A stretch of DNA of 64,000 nt from Cucumis sativus (GCF_000004075.3 NC_026660.2:22571498-22635497), one strand, 5' to 3'. Positions 39,062 through 52,500 are shown, numbered from the stretch's first letter. The notes: generated by a model from the sequence alone, not told the origin. A program made the numbers and translations.

Positions 39062-40975
39062 ACCTTCTTAAGGAATACACATGTTAGATAAGACATAAGG
39101 ATTGAATCGACTAGAATACAAGACCATGCAAAACAAATGTTGGGCAAACGGAGAAGAAGCCATCAGTCTATGATGAAAGCACTGAAAAGAAGGCATCGAA
39201 AGGAAAAGAAGAAGAATTAAACATTGTTCATTTTGAAAACCTTAAAAATCATCTTTGACCAATATTCATTTCTGAAGAGAGGGGAAAACAGTTTTATTCT
39301 TTAGGTTTAAAATAACGTGTGAGAGAACAAAAAGAAAAAGAACATTCAATAACCAGCTGAAGCAATTTTGCTTACAGTCTTATTAAATTAAATGGTCTGA
39401 GATGAGAGTGGAGGCAATAGTTTTCTGTCAGATGAGAGGGTGGGTTAGTCTTCACTATTCAGGAAACTGCGAGAAAATACAGGGGGGAGGCTAGGAGATG
39501 ATCGGCAAAAAAAGCTTAGCCTCAAGCAGCAGCAAGTGCCATCATTAAGTCAATTAACTATGTTTTTCATTTCCTTCCAATTATGATCACAGAACATTTC
39601 CCATATCATACTTTGACTATTTCCAATCCTTGTGCAGAGCATTGCTGAATCATCGCTTGAATGAGGCTTATCACTCCATTGGATGTAAAATGCTCTACAA
39701 CTTTAATTTCTTCAGGTCTTTTAAGCTAAGCTGGTTTACTTATCCAGATATTCATCAATTGAATTCAAGATCAAAGACAGAAAACAAATCAGTTTCTACT
39801 TTGTGCTTGCAGAATGTTGAAGTTGTAAATGCTTTATGGGCTCGGCTAAATCACAACTTGGAACTCCTACAGTTTCAATTTGGAAGACACAGAAGAGCAA
39901 CATAATGTTTAATTCAAAGCATAAACCAATTCCCGCATCGTTGAGTTGAGCTCTATTTATTTCCATGCATAAAATTTGAAAACAACTTCTGTTATCTACA
40001 TCCACGGTCATATCTCATTATTTTGGTGCTCCATCTCTCTCCATGCTAGACTAGAAACAATCAAAGGCGACCCTTTTATATGACTCTTCCAACCGCAACT
40101 CAAGAAATATAAACAATGAAAGGGGAATAAGTTGCAGGAAAATATTGATCAATCCACCTAAACGCTCCAGCCAAATATCAAATCATAGTTTAGTATCTTG
40201 GATTAAATAAGTTCTCTTTGGCATCTAAGCTGAGCATACCAATGATCTACATGCAAGGGAAGAGGTAAACGTTCACTTCTATTTGACGACTGACAATCCA
40301 TCCTAAATTCAACCATTAAGGACTGCACGAATCATAATCCCCACATGCAAACCACAAACAGAACCCAACACCCAAAAAGTGGGATAGATTCCAATTCGAA
40401 GAAGCAAAACAGAACACGATGGAGAAAATTCAATTTTCAAAAAAAAAAAAAAAAACACAGCAAAAATCAACAAACTTATGACTTCTAAATTCCCATCAAG
40501 ATCCCAATTCCACCCGATTCTGAAAACAAACAAACCCCACCAAGTAAAATTCTCCACTCCAGTAATCCAAAATTTAAAATCCTACTCGCTGAATCAATAA
40601 ACCTAAACAAACCCGATTCCATGCAAGAGAGAAGAATACTAAAATATAAACAAAACCCAAAAGAGAGAGAGCTGAATTGGGAAAACCCTAGAGTAATATT
40701 GAGAGATGAGAAGAAAAAAGAAGTCATAATCAAGTCAGAGAAAAGAGATGAACTCACTTGGAGGGAAAATTCAGGAAATCCGAAGCCCTAGATTCAGGAA
40801 GAAACAAACCTGCTGAGAATCTGGAAAAAAAAAAAAAGAAGAAGAAGAAGGAAAGAGTTGAAGAGTCAATTCGGTCGTTGAGCGATTGTCATAGTGAGAC
40901 AGAGAGAGAGAGAGAGAGAGAGCATAGTAATTTGGAGTAGTAAAGCAAAGAGGCTTTTTGGAACTCAAATTCAAG
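39062..40975 (-). other. NF-YA 5' leader region: long intron and noncoding first exon
   Basis: A donor at about 40756 on the minus strand ('ccctccaa|gtgagttc') and an acceptor at 39062 ('aagaag|gt') outline a leader intron of 1.7 kb. The noncoding exon (about 40757-40940) includes a (GA)n/(CT)n microsatellite at 40899-40922 and a run of A/AAG near 40828-40850. Short frames inside the intron are not genes. Confidence 0.55.
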
Positions 40976-41251
40976 AGCTGAGCTACGGCTACTGTTCCCT
41001 TTCACCTCCACCCACTACCCACTACCCACTTCCCACTACCGGGAACCGTGTGTTCCGGTTTGAGGAATAAAGAAAGACAAAGGTTTGGATATTAGAAAGT
41101 GAAGGGAAAGAGTGAAGAGGGTAAAGCAGGTTGCCAGTTGAAGAAGTGAGGGATTGGGGGGGGGTTGTGAGGTAAAGAAAAGTCACGGCGGGGTGAGGTT
41201 AAGGAATTGGAATTTAGGAATTGGAAAAAATGGGATAATATAAATTGACCC

Positions 41252-41257
41252 CACGTG
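41252..41257. promoter_or_regulatory. G-box CACGTG upstream of NF-YA
   Basis: A palindromic CACGTG within CCACGTGACA, about 300 bp upstream of the presumed NF-YA leader. A second ACGT core (CCACGTA) lies near 41345. These are ABRE/G-box-type elements, known targets of bZIP and bHLH factors. The assignment to NF-YA rests on position only. Confidence 0.45.
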
Positions 41258-41459
41258 ACACGCACTTGACGAGCAAAGTCCGGGAAACGCTTGGTGGCTC
41301 TAAAGTGGGGACCGCATCTTTAAAGTAGCGACAGCAGAGCATGCCACGTATCCCCCCATAGCCTTTTAAATAAATGCTTTCTCTCTCTTTCTTTTCTTTC
41401 TTTTCAACATTTCTAATTAACTTCATATCTTCATATACATTCTGTTATTATATTTATAC

Positions 41460-42184
41460 ATATTTTATATTTAATTATAACATAAATATAATGCATTTAT
41501 AATATGAAAATAATACATCTGTCAAAGTTCTTATCTTTTTTAGGGCAATTTTTTATTTAAATTTTGAATACAAATAAAACAAAAAGGTTGTTTTCAAATT
41601 CTCCATTATAAAATTTTAAATTTCTAAAATAGTTTTTAGAAAACAAATATGTCACATAGGGTATTGATTGGATGAATCTCAAAAATATAAATAAACTCAT
41701 AACTCTAAAAACTCAACAAGAAAGCAAAACAAAAAAAAAACAAAATTTTAAAATATATATATACATAAAATCGGTTTGATTTTTAGAAACATTAGTAAAA
41801 TAGTGAATAGAAAAACGAGATATTTATAAATGAATAAGTGTTTATAAATTTAATTGCAAAAATGTGGGGAAAAAATTGGTACCTAAGTTTGTTTATTTGA
41901 ATGATTTGTTGTTAGAAATTTCCAAATGCAAACTAATGATGAGAAGGGAGTGGTACGGATACCAAAATGGTAGATATTGGGATTGATTTGAATCCAAACA
42001 AGCCCTCCAAATCCCCATGTCAAATCCTTCAACGACTCATCGTACACATTATATCAAGAAAAAAAAAAGTGAGTATTGTCACCATTAACTATTGTACCCA
42101 ACTATAAGTTGTCATATGCCATTTTTTAGACAGTAAATTTTAAGTATAATACATAGTAAAAATAATCAATCATATTTTAATTGG
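41460..42184. other. Intergenic AT-rich DNA
   Basis: Low-complexity AT sequence between the NF-YA promoter and the long-TIR element; no feature recognised. Confidence 0.5.
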
Positions 42185-44639
42185 GTGTTACCGGGAGATT
42201 AAGTACAAAAATAAGGTTGTTTTGAAAGCTTATTACATAAATATTATAGTTTTGAAACTTTTTATTTAAACAATGCTGATTTTGAAGTCTTTTTTTAAAA
42301 AAAGAAAAGGGGATGAGTATTGAAGTCTCGCCCCATTTAAAAAATGTAAATAAAAAGAAAGGGGTAAGAGAGATGGAGACTCGCCCTCTCCATTTTGTTT
42401 ATATGTGTTTTCTTTTTTTTACATTTAAATAAAACTTATTTAAATATTTATATTTCTTTTCTATACTTTTCTATATTATTTTCTTTTAAAAAATGTAAAA
42501 TGTAAAATTTATTTTTTAATTATTATATCTATATGTTTTAAAATAGTCTTTTCAAAAACTTGATTTTAAATATTTTAGAATCATTATTAATATTAATATC
42601 ATTTTCCAAGCAATAAGGCCAAAAAGTGAATAAAATATCTTGATTATAACCTACTAGATATTAGAAAATTTATATCCTAATTTTGGTATGATCAAAATAA
42701 ATTTATTGGACACTATTGATATAACATAAGGATATCAAATCTAAATAATCTTGTTAAACGATGGTTTAGACTTATAATGAAAAAAGAATAACACAATATC
42801 TTATAATAAAAAAAGAATAAAGAGATGACATTGAAGATGAGAAATGACAAAAAAGGAAAAGAAATTATGAAAGAGGAGATGAAAAAAATCACAAATAAGA
42901 ATATGTGAGAATATGAAAAAGGAGAAGTACTAATATAAAAAAGATGTATAAGCATTTCAGGCAAAAATAAAAAACAACCAGAAAATTACCAGCAAATATG
43001 TGTCATTTATGTTGTTTACAATTGGTCATATTATAGATAGGGTTGATTACGACCCACCTCCACGTGGAAACTTAAATAAAAAGGTTGGATCTAATTTGGG
43101 CATAAACTTAAATGCACAATCAGTGTGCGATGATAAAGAAATGATAGTTAACAATAAATATATATTCAGTGAGTTAGACATGAATACACTAGGTAGTGTT
43201 CGGAAACATTATCCATTTATAGTACCAGTGGTGAGTGATGACATGTAATCGTGTAAGGGAACGATTTGTGAAGACAAATAATGCTACAATATATGGTCAA
43301 TTGCTTTGTTATTAAAAGTCACACACATGTGAAGTAGTGAAGTCAACACTCGGTCATTCAATATAAGAAGTTGGTAGGTGAGAAAAATAAATTAGTTAAA
43401 AATATGATCGAAAGTGGATTTTTTTTTGTTAGAGGATAAAAATAAATTAGTATTAAATTAAAAGATAATAATTAATTAAAATGTGAGGAAAGATTAAATT
43501 AGTTAAAATAAGAATTAATTCAAATAATTCTTATTTAAAACGACTATCACCACAATTTTTTAATTCAAATCCTTATTTTTTTTATTTTTTAACTTAAATT
43601 CTTAAATTAACCCATTTTAACATTGACCGGTCACATTTTAACTAATTCATTAAAACTCTTTCATCTCATTTTAATTAAATTAAAAAAAATATCTACAACG
43701 ATGGAGAAAAAATTGAAAAGAAATATAATTAAGACTCGGCCAAAGAAGAAGAACAAAAACTGCATTATTTCAATAAATAATTTTGAAAGAGCATTAATTT
43801 TATAAATAGATTTTTGAAAAATTAATGTAAACATAAATTATTTTTTCATATCCTCCTCCATAATTTTTTCCTTTATCATTTTTCATCTTCCATATCATCT
43901 TCCCATTCTTTTTTCATTATCAGGTATTGTATCTTTCTTCTTCCTTCATTATAAGTCTAAACGACTTTTAACAAAATTATTTAGATTTGGTACTCTCACA
44001 TTACATCAATAGTGTCTAAGCCCATAAAAAAATTGAATATTAGATAAAAATTAAGAACCATTATAGGTGATTTAGAAAAATTTATCTTGATCCTACCAAA
44101 ATTAGGATATAAATTTTGATAAGATCAAAATAAATTATCTGATATCTAATAGACTAGGATCAAATTTGATATTTTATTCACTTTTTGGTGTTATGGCTCG
44201 AAAAATGATATTAATATTAAAAATGATTCTAAAATATTTAAAATCAAGTTTAAAAAAAACTATTTTAAAAAATATATATTATAATTAAAAAAATAAGTTT
44301 TACATTTTACATTTTCTTAAAAAAAGAAAATAATTAAGAAAAGTATAGAAAAAAATATTAATATTTAAATAAGTTTTATTTAAATGTAAAAAAAAAAAAA
44401 AAAACATATAAACAAAATGGAGAGGGCGGGACTCGCCCATCTCTCTTACCCCTTTCTTTTTATTTACCTTTTAAAATGGGACGAGTCTTCAATACTCGCT
44501 CCTTCTCTTTTTTTTTTTTTTTTAAAGAAAAAACCTCAAAATCAGATTATTTAAGTAAAAAGTTTCAAAACTACAATATTTATGTAATTAATTTTTAAAA
44601 CAACTCTATTTTTGTACTTAATCGGTTACCGAGGTACAC
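42185..44639. mobile_element. DNA element with about 700 bp terminal inverted repeats (Mutator-like/foldback type)
   Basis: The left arm (about 42185-42892) and right arm (about 43838-44639) are reverse complements with moderate divergence. Shared blocks include 'ttaagtacaaaaata', 'aaatggagagggcg' and 'agacttataatgaa'. The outermost bases both read GTGTnACC inward. The 0.95 kb interior has an 82-codon frame (43000-43248) with no motif I recognise. Long TIRs suggest a non-autonomous Mutator-like element; no transposase core is visible. A clear target-site duplication was not found, so the superfamily is tentative. Divergence between the arms suggests it is not very recent. Confidence 0.75.
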
Positions 44640-45855
44640 AATATATATATATAGAGTGTAACCTCCAATCCCAACCATGCTTATTTATTACTCAAGGTAT
44701 TATGCAGTGGTTGCCTAAGTCAAAATGTGCATTGTCAAATCATGCAAAGAGCTCAAGAACATAATACACATCTAGTGGGGCATTCTTTCTTTTTCCTTCA
44801 TTATATAGCAACTTATTTGAATCTTATAATATTTATCCATATTCTTCTTTTAATTTTATATCTAGGATAAAATAAGAGTAACATAGCCATAGTATTTAAA
44901 AATTAATTAATCAAATGTATTATTTTTAATCTATGAAAAAAAAAAGTAATATATACAAACCGAAAGACTTACTCCACCAAACAAATATTTGGTGTATCTT
45001 ATTAGTTTCTTTTATTATTATTATAGGGTATATATCTTGTTGTTTTCAATTATATATTTATTTAGATGTTACTACCTTTAGAAAATAAGTAAATCCACCA
45101 AACATAAACTTTGATTAAGGAAATTTAATCCAATTAAAATATATCAACCAAACCCTAAATATATATATATGATAACTATTTCAAGAAAAATGTTACATGC
45201 AAGCAATGTTTTAAATGTTGAAAACATTGGTATAAAATATTCTATCCATAGATATTTTTTCACAAAATTATAAAACTAAATATCATTTTAGTATTTTACG
45301 CCATCTAAACAAGTCAAAATCTTTATTATTAATTTAATTTATAATCTATGTTGCAACTGTTCTCATATGTAGTTGCAATTACATCTTCAAATTTTTAACA
45401 AAAAATAGTTAAATATTTATATAATTACATATTATTTGAGGTGCGAAATTTCAAATTTTAGATACGTTTGAAAGCCGGTTTATATTATCTTTTCGTTATT
45501 TTGTTCGTATGGAAGAATAAAACTTAATAGGGTAACCATAAATTATTATTGTTGTGAAGATGAAAGTAAGAAATAATTTTGTGATCGTTAAAATTCAAAA
45601 AAAATATAATATCAAAAGAAGAAAAAATTGAAAGGCGAAAACGAAGCAGATGGCAATTTTCCGAAATAGAAAGAAAACAAACTCAAAGGGGATAAACAGA
45701 TAGCTCTATGACATGAAAACCAAAGCGACCAATCACCAGCACAGATTCTTAGTGAACGAACAAACAAATACCAAACGAATCCAAACGGAAACGATTCAAT
45801 TCATGCTTTGAGATATTATCATTTTTCATTTTCACTGATTCTTCGCAACAAAATA
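44640..45855. other. Intergenic and promoter region of the basic Ser/Arg-rich gene
   Basis: AT-rich with no gene. The last 200 bp, richer in C and A, probably include the promoter and 5' UTR of the gene starting at 45856. Confidence 0.5.
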
Positions 45856-46707
45856 ATGAAGCAATTATCCAAATCCATTTCCAGTCCCAGTCGAACCGAC
45901 CTGTTTCCGCCGCCATTGATGAGCTTCCTCAGAGCCGATGCCGGAAATCGTAGTAAAAGCAGTCGGTCTCGCTCCAGTCCGATCTTCGTCGGGAAGAAGA
46001 ACGTCGCCATTGAAACTCAAGAACCGTCCTCTCCGAAGGTTACTTGTATGGGACAAGTCCGCACCAATAAACACTCTTCTAATAAAACTCCTGCCGTTCG
46101 TTGCCGGTGGATTAGAAGCGTCCTTTCTTTCAATCGACGTCATTGTCGAACGTTCTGGAACAGGTCGGCGATGCTCTGCCGAGGAAAACGTGAAATTAGA
46201 CGGATCTCTGAATCTCGCGTCGGAAACGAAGCGGAAGATTCGGAGAAAGATGAAGAGGAGGACGACGGAAGAGATGGAGATGCGGTTTATTCGTCGTTTT
46301 CGGTGCCATCGCCGCCGAAAAACGCTCTCATTCTGTCGAGATGTAGATCTGCGCCAAATCGCTCGTCGTTTAACGGTACTCGGTACCGGAGTTCGTCGAT
46401 TACAAGCGACGGAACTGTCGAAGTCGAAGAAGAAGAGAAAACAGAGGGCGGTTTTAGAAACAACGCAGCTTCAAAAATAGAGTTAGGAAAGTCGGAGCGA
46501 TTGTTGAAGAAAGTGGAAAGTTCGAAGGGAGATGGAGATTCTAAGTCTGTAAATGGCAATCGGAACCTGAACCTGATTCTGACGAGAAGTAAATCGGAAC
46601 CTGGGAGAATTGCGGAGAAACTTTACGGAGAATTGAATAATCTTCAGGAAGAAAAAAGGTGGGTTATGAATAAGAAAAAATGTTACATACTGAATAATAA
46701 CTTGTGA
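45856..46707 (+). CDS. Basic Ser/Arg-rich plant protein of unknown function
   Basis: An open frame of 283 residues from MKQLSKSISSPSRTD. Conserved-looking features are the N-terminal motif FPPPLMSFLR, an SR-rich stretch (SRSRSSPIFVGKKN), PSSPKVTCMGQVR, an acidic run (EKDEEEDDG), PPKNALILSRCRSAPNRSS and a second related motif LILTRSKSEPGR. The two CRSAP/KSEP repeats look like phosphorylation or docking motifs. Similar plant proteins are often auto-named 'protamine P1-like'; the function is unknown. An in-frame ATG at 45808 is upstream; 45856 fits the family start MxQLSKS. A good donor (ag|gtgggt) just after EEK at about 46657 could splice to 46840-46858, replacing the C-terminus with RNGEFG and a stop. 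Confidence 0.8.
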   Translation: MKQLSKSISSPSRTDLFPPPLMSFLRADAGNRSKSSRSRSSPIFVGKKNVAIETQEPSSPKVTCMGQVRTNKHSSNKTPAVRCRWIRSVLSFNRRHCRTFWNRSAMLCRGKREIRRISESRVGNEAEDSEKDEEEDDGRDGDAVYSSFSVPSPPKNALILSRCRSAPNRSSFNGTRYRSSSITSDGTVEVEEEEKTEGGFRNNAASKIELGKSERLLKKVESSKGDGDSKSVNGNRNLNLILTRSKSEPGRIAEKLYGELNNLQEEKRWVMNKKKCYILNNNL

Positions 46708-46859
46708 TGAGATGATTGAATATGTTTAGGTTTATAGATTATGATCTCCATGAGTGATGAGAAAACGCAAGGTTTTTTCTTTTGTGTTTTCGGTATGTGA
46801 ATTTTGTTTGTGTTAGATGATTGAATTTGGCGGGTGCAGAAATGGAGAATTTGGATGAG

Positions 46860-47970
46860 AGGGCTACATGAAAGAACGATGAAAGTCAGTTGAGCTTCTT
46901 AGTCTAAATTATTAGGGGCCGTGGTTACAAACTAAGCTTATTGACATCTACTATATTGCCTTAACTATACTTATGGCCTTACTAATTAATATCAATATCA
47001 ACTTCATGTTTACTTTCAAAACCTAATCAATCAATGGTAATTTTATTTAAGTATTTTCGTCATTGGTTTTGGTGTGTTCTTACATTACATTCTATATCTT
47101 ATATGGAACATTTTTTCCCTTCAAATTTAAACAAATTCCCATTGTACACTCCCTTTTCTTATGTTACTTAATTATTATACCTTTCTTCCATACTATACCA
47201 TTTCTTATACACTTCCTCATATGGCCGTGTCATCGTTTTATTTTTTTAAGTTTGATATATGTTGGGCATTCTTATGACATATTGTTTAGGTCTTTTTCTT
47301 TTATAATCTTTATCTAGAATATTAAAGGTGGTGAAGCATGACGTTGGTTTCTTTTTGTTCATCCACAATGTGGAGGAAGAATTTCTTCTTGTCAATTTGA
47401 TTTTTTTTTTTTTTTTTTTTGTGAGATTGAATAACGTGCAAGATTTTAAATCTAAATTTTAATCCAAATTTTGTTTCAATTTTCTATTTAAAGGTAAAAG
47501 TTCTAAACTATACTCATCTTTCTATGAGCATTATATATTGTATACATCTATTACATGTTTTATTAGTTTAATCTTTTTTGGTTGAGTATTTAAAATGAGT
47601 GAGTTAAATTCTTCAAATTTATTTTCTTTTTATTTTCATTTACATAGTTCTTCTATAGATTATCATAAATTTTCTTTTCTTTGTATATTTGTGTTTGATT
47701 TAGTTGCTCAAAATTAAATTACGTTCAAGGTAGATTTAGTGGTTTGGATCTTAACCATAAGAAAAGAAAACAAAAATAATTTAGGTTCATCCATCTAATT
47801 TTACGTATTTATTTATGGTAAATGAAGTCGAAACAAGAAATATATTAATTAAACATTTATTAATTTAATTCATTGAATATTCAATAAAATTAAAATTATA
47901 TCTTGAAACTTTATGTAATGAAAAATTGTAGTAAAGTGAATCACAAAACATCCATTGGCAAAAAATGAAC
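46860..47970. other. Intergenic 3' region, AT-rich
   Basis: 3' UTR of the preceding gene, then AT-rich DNA with a T-run of about 20 at 47401. No gene recognised. Confidence 0.5.
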
Positions 47971-47974
47971 CTAT

Positions 47975-48245
47975 CGGTTCAATATGGTAAGAGTTAGTCC
48001 AAACCTAACTCAATCCAAAAAATTTTGGTTGGGTTGATGAGTTGGTTTTGTTTTTTCACTCTCCCTAAACCCTAAATATATATATATATATAATCGGGTT
48101 TGGTCGGGTCAATATCCTCACTCCTTATTTGCACAACCTGTCTCAACTTGTTTTCTTCAATTTTCTGACTCAATTCAACTCAATATATATAATTGGGTTG
48201 GGGAACTGAGCTGAGATCATGTTATCGATTTTTTTTAACACCCCT
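47975..48245. mobile_element. hAT-like non-autonomous element or fragment
   Basis: It contains 'ggttgggttgatgagttgg' and 'attgggttggggaactgag' and ends 'aacacccctacc', the reverse of the AGGGGTGT end seen at 18525. It is in opposite orientation to that copy and the left end is unclear. Confidence 0.4.
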
Positions 48246-48452
48246 ACCTACTAACTTAAGCTTTTAAGTTTTGAGGTAAAACAATAGTAAATATGACAAT
48301 ATTCATAATTTTAAGTAAACGTGATCAAAAGCAATCGAGATATATTTGCAACTTTTGTCCATCACAACTATCTATCAATGAAATTCTATTACAATTATAC
48401 CAACTTTTATTATAAATTGATAAATGTAACCAAAATGTTTACTATTTTGAAT

Positions 48453-49020
48453 CACTACTATAAATTTGGTCTTTTTTTACGCACGTAGATTTTGATTTCT
48501 TGATGGTCATGGCAAAGAACCATCAAGAAAAATATTTTTCTTGATACAATTTTTATCTTGACGGTTATGTACATCAAGAAAAATCCCCCTTATTTTGTTG
48601 AAGAAATACTAAAAAAAATGTAAAATTAAATATGGATTCTTGATTTCCTTGATGGGCAAAGTTTCATTAGTTTTGTTGATGGTCCACAAACGTCAAGAAA
48701 ATTATTTCTCAATGTATAATAAACATAATATATTAGTTGACCGGCAACATCAAGGATAATATATTTGTTTTGGATTTCTTGATAGGTTTGGAATTTTTTT
48801 TATGGGTCTAGGATTTTTTGATGGACAAAGATCAAACAAAAGATTATGGGCAAGGTTCATCAAGAAAAATGATATTTTGATGGACATTGCCCATCAAGAA
48901 TAAAATTATAATTTTGGGTTTAGGATAAGTTCGTGAGCAAGACCTATAAAAAAAAATGATATATTGATGGTCATTGTTCATCAAGAAAAAACTATTTCTC
49001 ATGAAGCACGAAATTCAGAC
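48453..49020. mobile_element. One end of a CACTA (En/Spm) DNA transposon with subterminal hairpin repeats
   Basis: The end starts CACTACTATAAATTTGG, the CACTA-superfamily terminal motif. The next 550 bp contain many short inverted pairs of 'tcttgatgg' and 'catcaagaa', for example around 48506-48535, 48830-48870 and 48960-48990, each able to form a 30-40 bp hairpin. Such subterminal arrays are where CACTA transposases bind. No opposite TAGTG end was found further right, so the element is either truncated or extends with a diverged end. The segment 49260-49570 may belong to its transcribed part. Confidence 0.6.
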
Positions 49021-49569
49021 TCTCATTAACGAGTCCAGAAAACAAGATATTCATCAATAATATTCTTAAATCTTTACTATTTTTTTTCCAGTTATTACAT
49101 TTTATTCATCAATAATACACTATTATTTTTTATAAAGTTAGCTGTTGTAATTATAATTAGATTGAAATAAGTTACTTTATCAAAATTAAATTAGTTATTG
49201 TGTTAAACTTTAATGAGCTTAATTTATAAGGCCAAATTTCTCATATGTAATTCACACATTTGCGAAGGTTTGAGAAGAAATATTAAGGGGTTGCGAAAAC
49301 TAAAAGGGAGAAGAAATGGTTGCAAAAATGCACCACTGATCGCGCCATCGTCGTTCTCGTCATTGACCTTTCTCTTTCGGTGCTGACATTATTGTCGTCT
49401 ATTCCCGCATGTAATTAAGCTAGATTACTAATTTTGTCATAAAAATCTATTTTTCCCTAAAATCATTAATTTTATTTCCTAAGGTCATGGCGTTGAAGTC
49501 ACTCGGATGCTTTTTCCTTCAATCTCTAAGCACCTTACACAATGATACAAGATCGTTGAGGTATGTTTT

Positions 49570-52500
49570 CTTTTATTTTCTTACTCTACTTGAATTGGTT
49601 TTGAAAGTTAATTTATGGTGTATGTAGATTATGATGTGTGTTAATATTTCATATGAGTCAGTAGCATGATTTATCACACTGCATCGTTTTGTTTTCTTTC
49701 AATTTCATTAGTTTTATTTCGATTTCGACAGAGATTCAGTAAAGATGAGGTTTTCTTTTGATTAGACGAGGATTCGGTAGAGAAGAGGGAAATATATTTT
49801 TTATAAAAAAAATAGATAATCTCCTAACAATTTTTCCTCGACCCTCATCCCGACGAAAATTGATGCATCAGATTATTTTCCAACACATTTTCATATATCT
49901 CCCGAAATATGTGTGCGTCAGAAAATTTTCATTTCTGCGTAGTATTGAAAATTGAGTTGAAGATGAATATTTAATTTAAAAATTATTTAGATGTACGATA
50001 CAATTATATTTATATTTACGTCGTATTTTGACCAATTTTAATATTTATATTTTAAAAATGTTTTAATTATATTTTCTTTTTATGAGAGTGAGATGTAATG
50101 CATGGATCTATGATTTATTTCATCCATCTATTCCCTAATAAATTGTATATTTATTCTTTTACCTTACTCTTACTTTTACTTCCTCTAAAACTCCGTTTGG
50201 TTTTCAATTTATTACCTACGAAAATTAAGCTTATAATAATGAATAATTTTACCAAAAAATCGTGCTAAGTTTTTTAAAATGAGTTCTTATAAACTTTTTA
50301 CGTTTAGCGTTTAGATTTGACTAATTACTGAACTGTGTAAAGAATAAAACAAAATTATAAATCCAAAATTTTGAAAACAAAAACAAATATGACTTGAAAA
50401 TTAAACAATTCATTCAAGAATCACACATATAAATTATGAAAATTATGTTGAAATCATTAACTAGGCCAAATCGTGGATTTTGAACATGTTGAACGTTGAT
50501 GAAACTAAAGCTGATGATCATAAAATTCTAATAAATTAATCTCTTCAGCTACTGATTTAATGTGTTTAAGAACCCTACCACACCTTCACCACCCCAACGT
50601 CCAAACAAGACCTTAGACTTTGAGTTAATTATTAGTTTTCATTCTGCATGTTATATTCACTCATTAAATCAAGAGAAATGCCACATGGTTTACATGCAAA
50701 ATACTCTTTCTTTCACCCTTCATTAAAATAACCTAAAGCAACCTTAACTAATTAATTAACTTTTAAGTAATATTATAAGAATCATTGCTAAATTAGAAAT
50801 TTTCATTTATTTGATATTGTTCTATAATATAATGGTCTCTTTTGCAAAATAATTATATTGTTCTCTTAAATATCTAAGGAAGACAACATCACTTGTAATT
50901 TTATAATAAAACTTTGGGTTGAATAGCTTTTATTTTTGCAAATTTATCCAACCTTTTGAATTTTCTTTCTACATATAAAATTATGGTTTTAAAGATATGG
51001 TGTTGTATATGAATAATAACTGACAGCTCCTTTTGCCATAATATATAATTGATATAATATAGTAAAATAACAATTGAAAATTCCTTCCACAAAATAAAAT
51101 GTTTACTTAAGTTTAATTAATATAGAGTGCATTGAATATTAATTTTTAGAAGCACCAACATAAATTAAAATTCTAAATATAATTATCATATAATTTTAAT
51201 TCAAATATTTAGAATGAATTGAAAACAAATATTATAATTTCAAACAAATATAAAAAAAAGAGAAAAAAAGTTAGAGAAGAAAGAAAATGGAATAGAGGAC
51301 GAACATATAATACTAAAAAAATTATCGAATTTATAACTTTTATTTTGTTATATAAGTTGTAAATATTTAGATACTTTTTTTGTTATATTTATAGAAAATT
51401 AATCTATATATTAATTATACCTGTGTGAGAAGAGGAGTGGATGGAGAGTGATATAGGAAATAAATAGCATAATGCACAGCTGGTGAACACGTATAGCTGT
51501 TTGATTGGGTGTCAATATGAGCCACCCACCTTCATATCTTCCTCCATGGCTCCATCCCCTTTTGAATTTTCAAACTTTTATTTCTAACCAATTTGCTTTC
51601 AAATTAGATACAACATAATGAAAGTTGAAATGCACTCATTCATTTTTGTTAAGGGAAGTTTAATTTTCCCTACCTACAATATATATTTGAGAATTTATCC
51701 TACACATAAACATCAATTATTTAGTTTACTTACTATTCAAATATACCTCCCTTTCTTATACTACAGTCTATTCCTTTCTAAATGGTAAGTAAATAAATTA
51801 AAGAAAAATGCACGACTATTCGAATCGTCGCAAATTAACCATTTTTTCGATTGATTGTTTTCATGATTTTTTGTCTTTTCTAAATAATTCTCTCTACTTT
51901 TAAAATTGTTGAAGTTCGTTGTATATATACAAAGTTGAGGTCATTGGTCTTCTAGGCGTGGAACTACCTCTAGAAGAAAGTTGATACGTTCTATCTTAGT
52001 TGACAATTACTTTTGAAACTTAGACACTCAAATGAATATTATAAAAGTAAAAAGCACATGAAGGCAAGAAAAACATCTACATTAAAATTTCAGTATATAA
52101 CATCAGAAAAAAAAAAGAAACAAAACACACACATTTAGTTAATAATGTAATACTTTTATATACTTTTCAAAATTAAGATGGTTCGTCAACAGAAGCTTAA
52201 ATCAACATGCATCTACATGTACACGAGGATAAGAGATTAATTGTAGATTCAAATTCTTCTGCCCTAAATTTGTACTAAATGAAAAAGAAAATTTAAGGTG
52301 GTTCACCGACCATTAATATCTCTTTTTTATTAAAAAAAAATATATGAAAAGTTATTATATATTTATGATTTTTTTCAATAAATAATAAATACATAAGCTT
52401 AGTGAATAGCAGTGAAAAAGTTAAATGAGAATTAATGTACATACTAGCATAGTTTAGATGATTAAAGATATAACATTTTATTTTCTCCCGTTTGAGTTTG

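Noticed and set aside
40309-40757. Two minus-strand frames of 82 and 90 codons in the NF-YA leader intron
   Set aside because: Phe/Leu/Ser-rich translations of CT-rich intron DNA without conserved motifs.
45938-46480. 180-codon plus-strand frame and the minus-strand frames over the Ser/Arg-rich gene
   Set aside because: Other-frame shadows in a GC-richer coding region. The main frame has the recognisable motifs.
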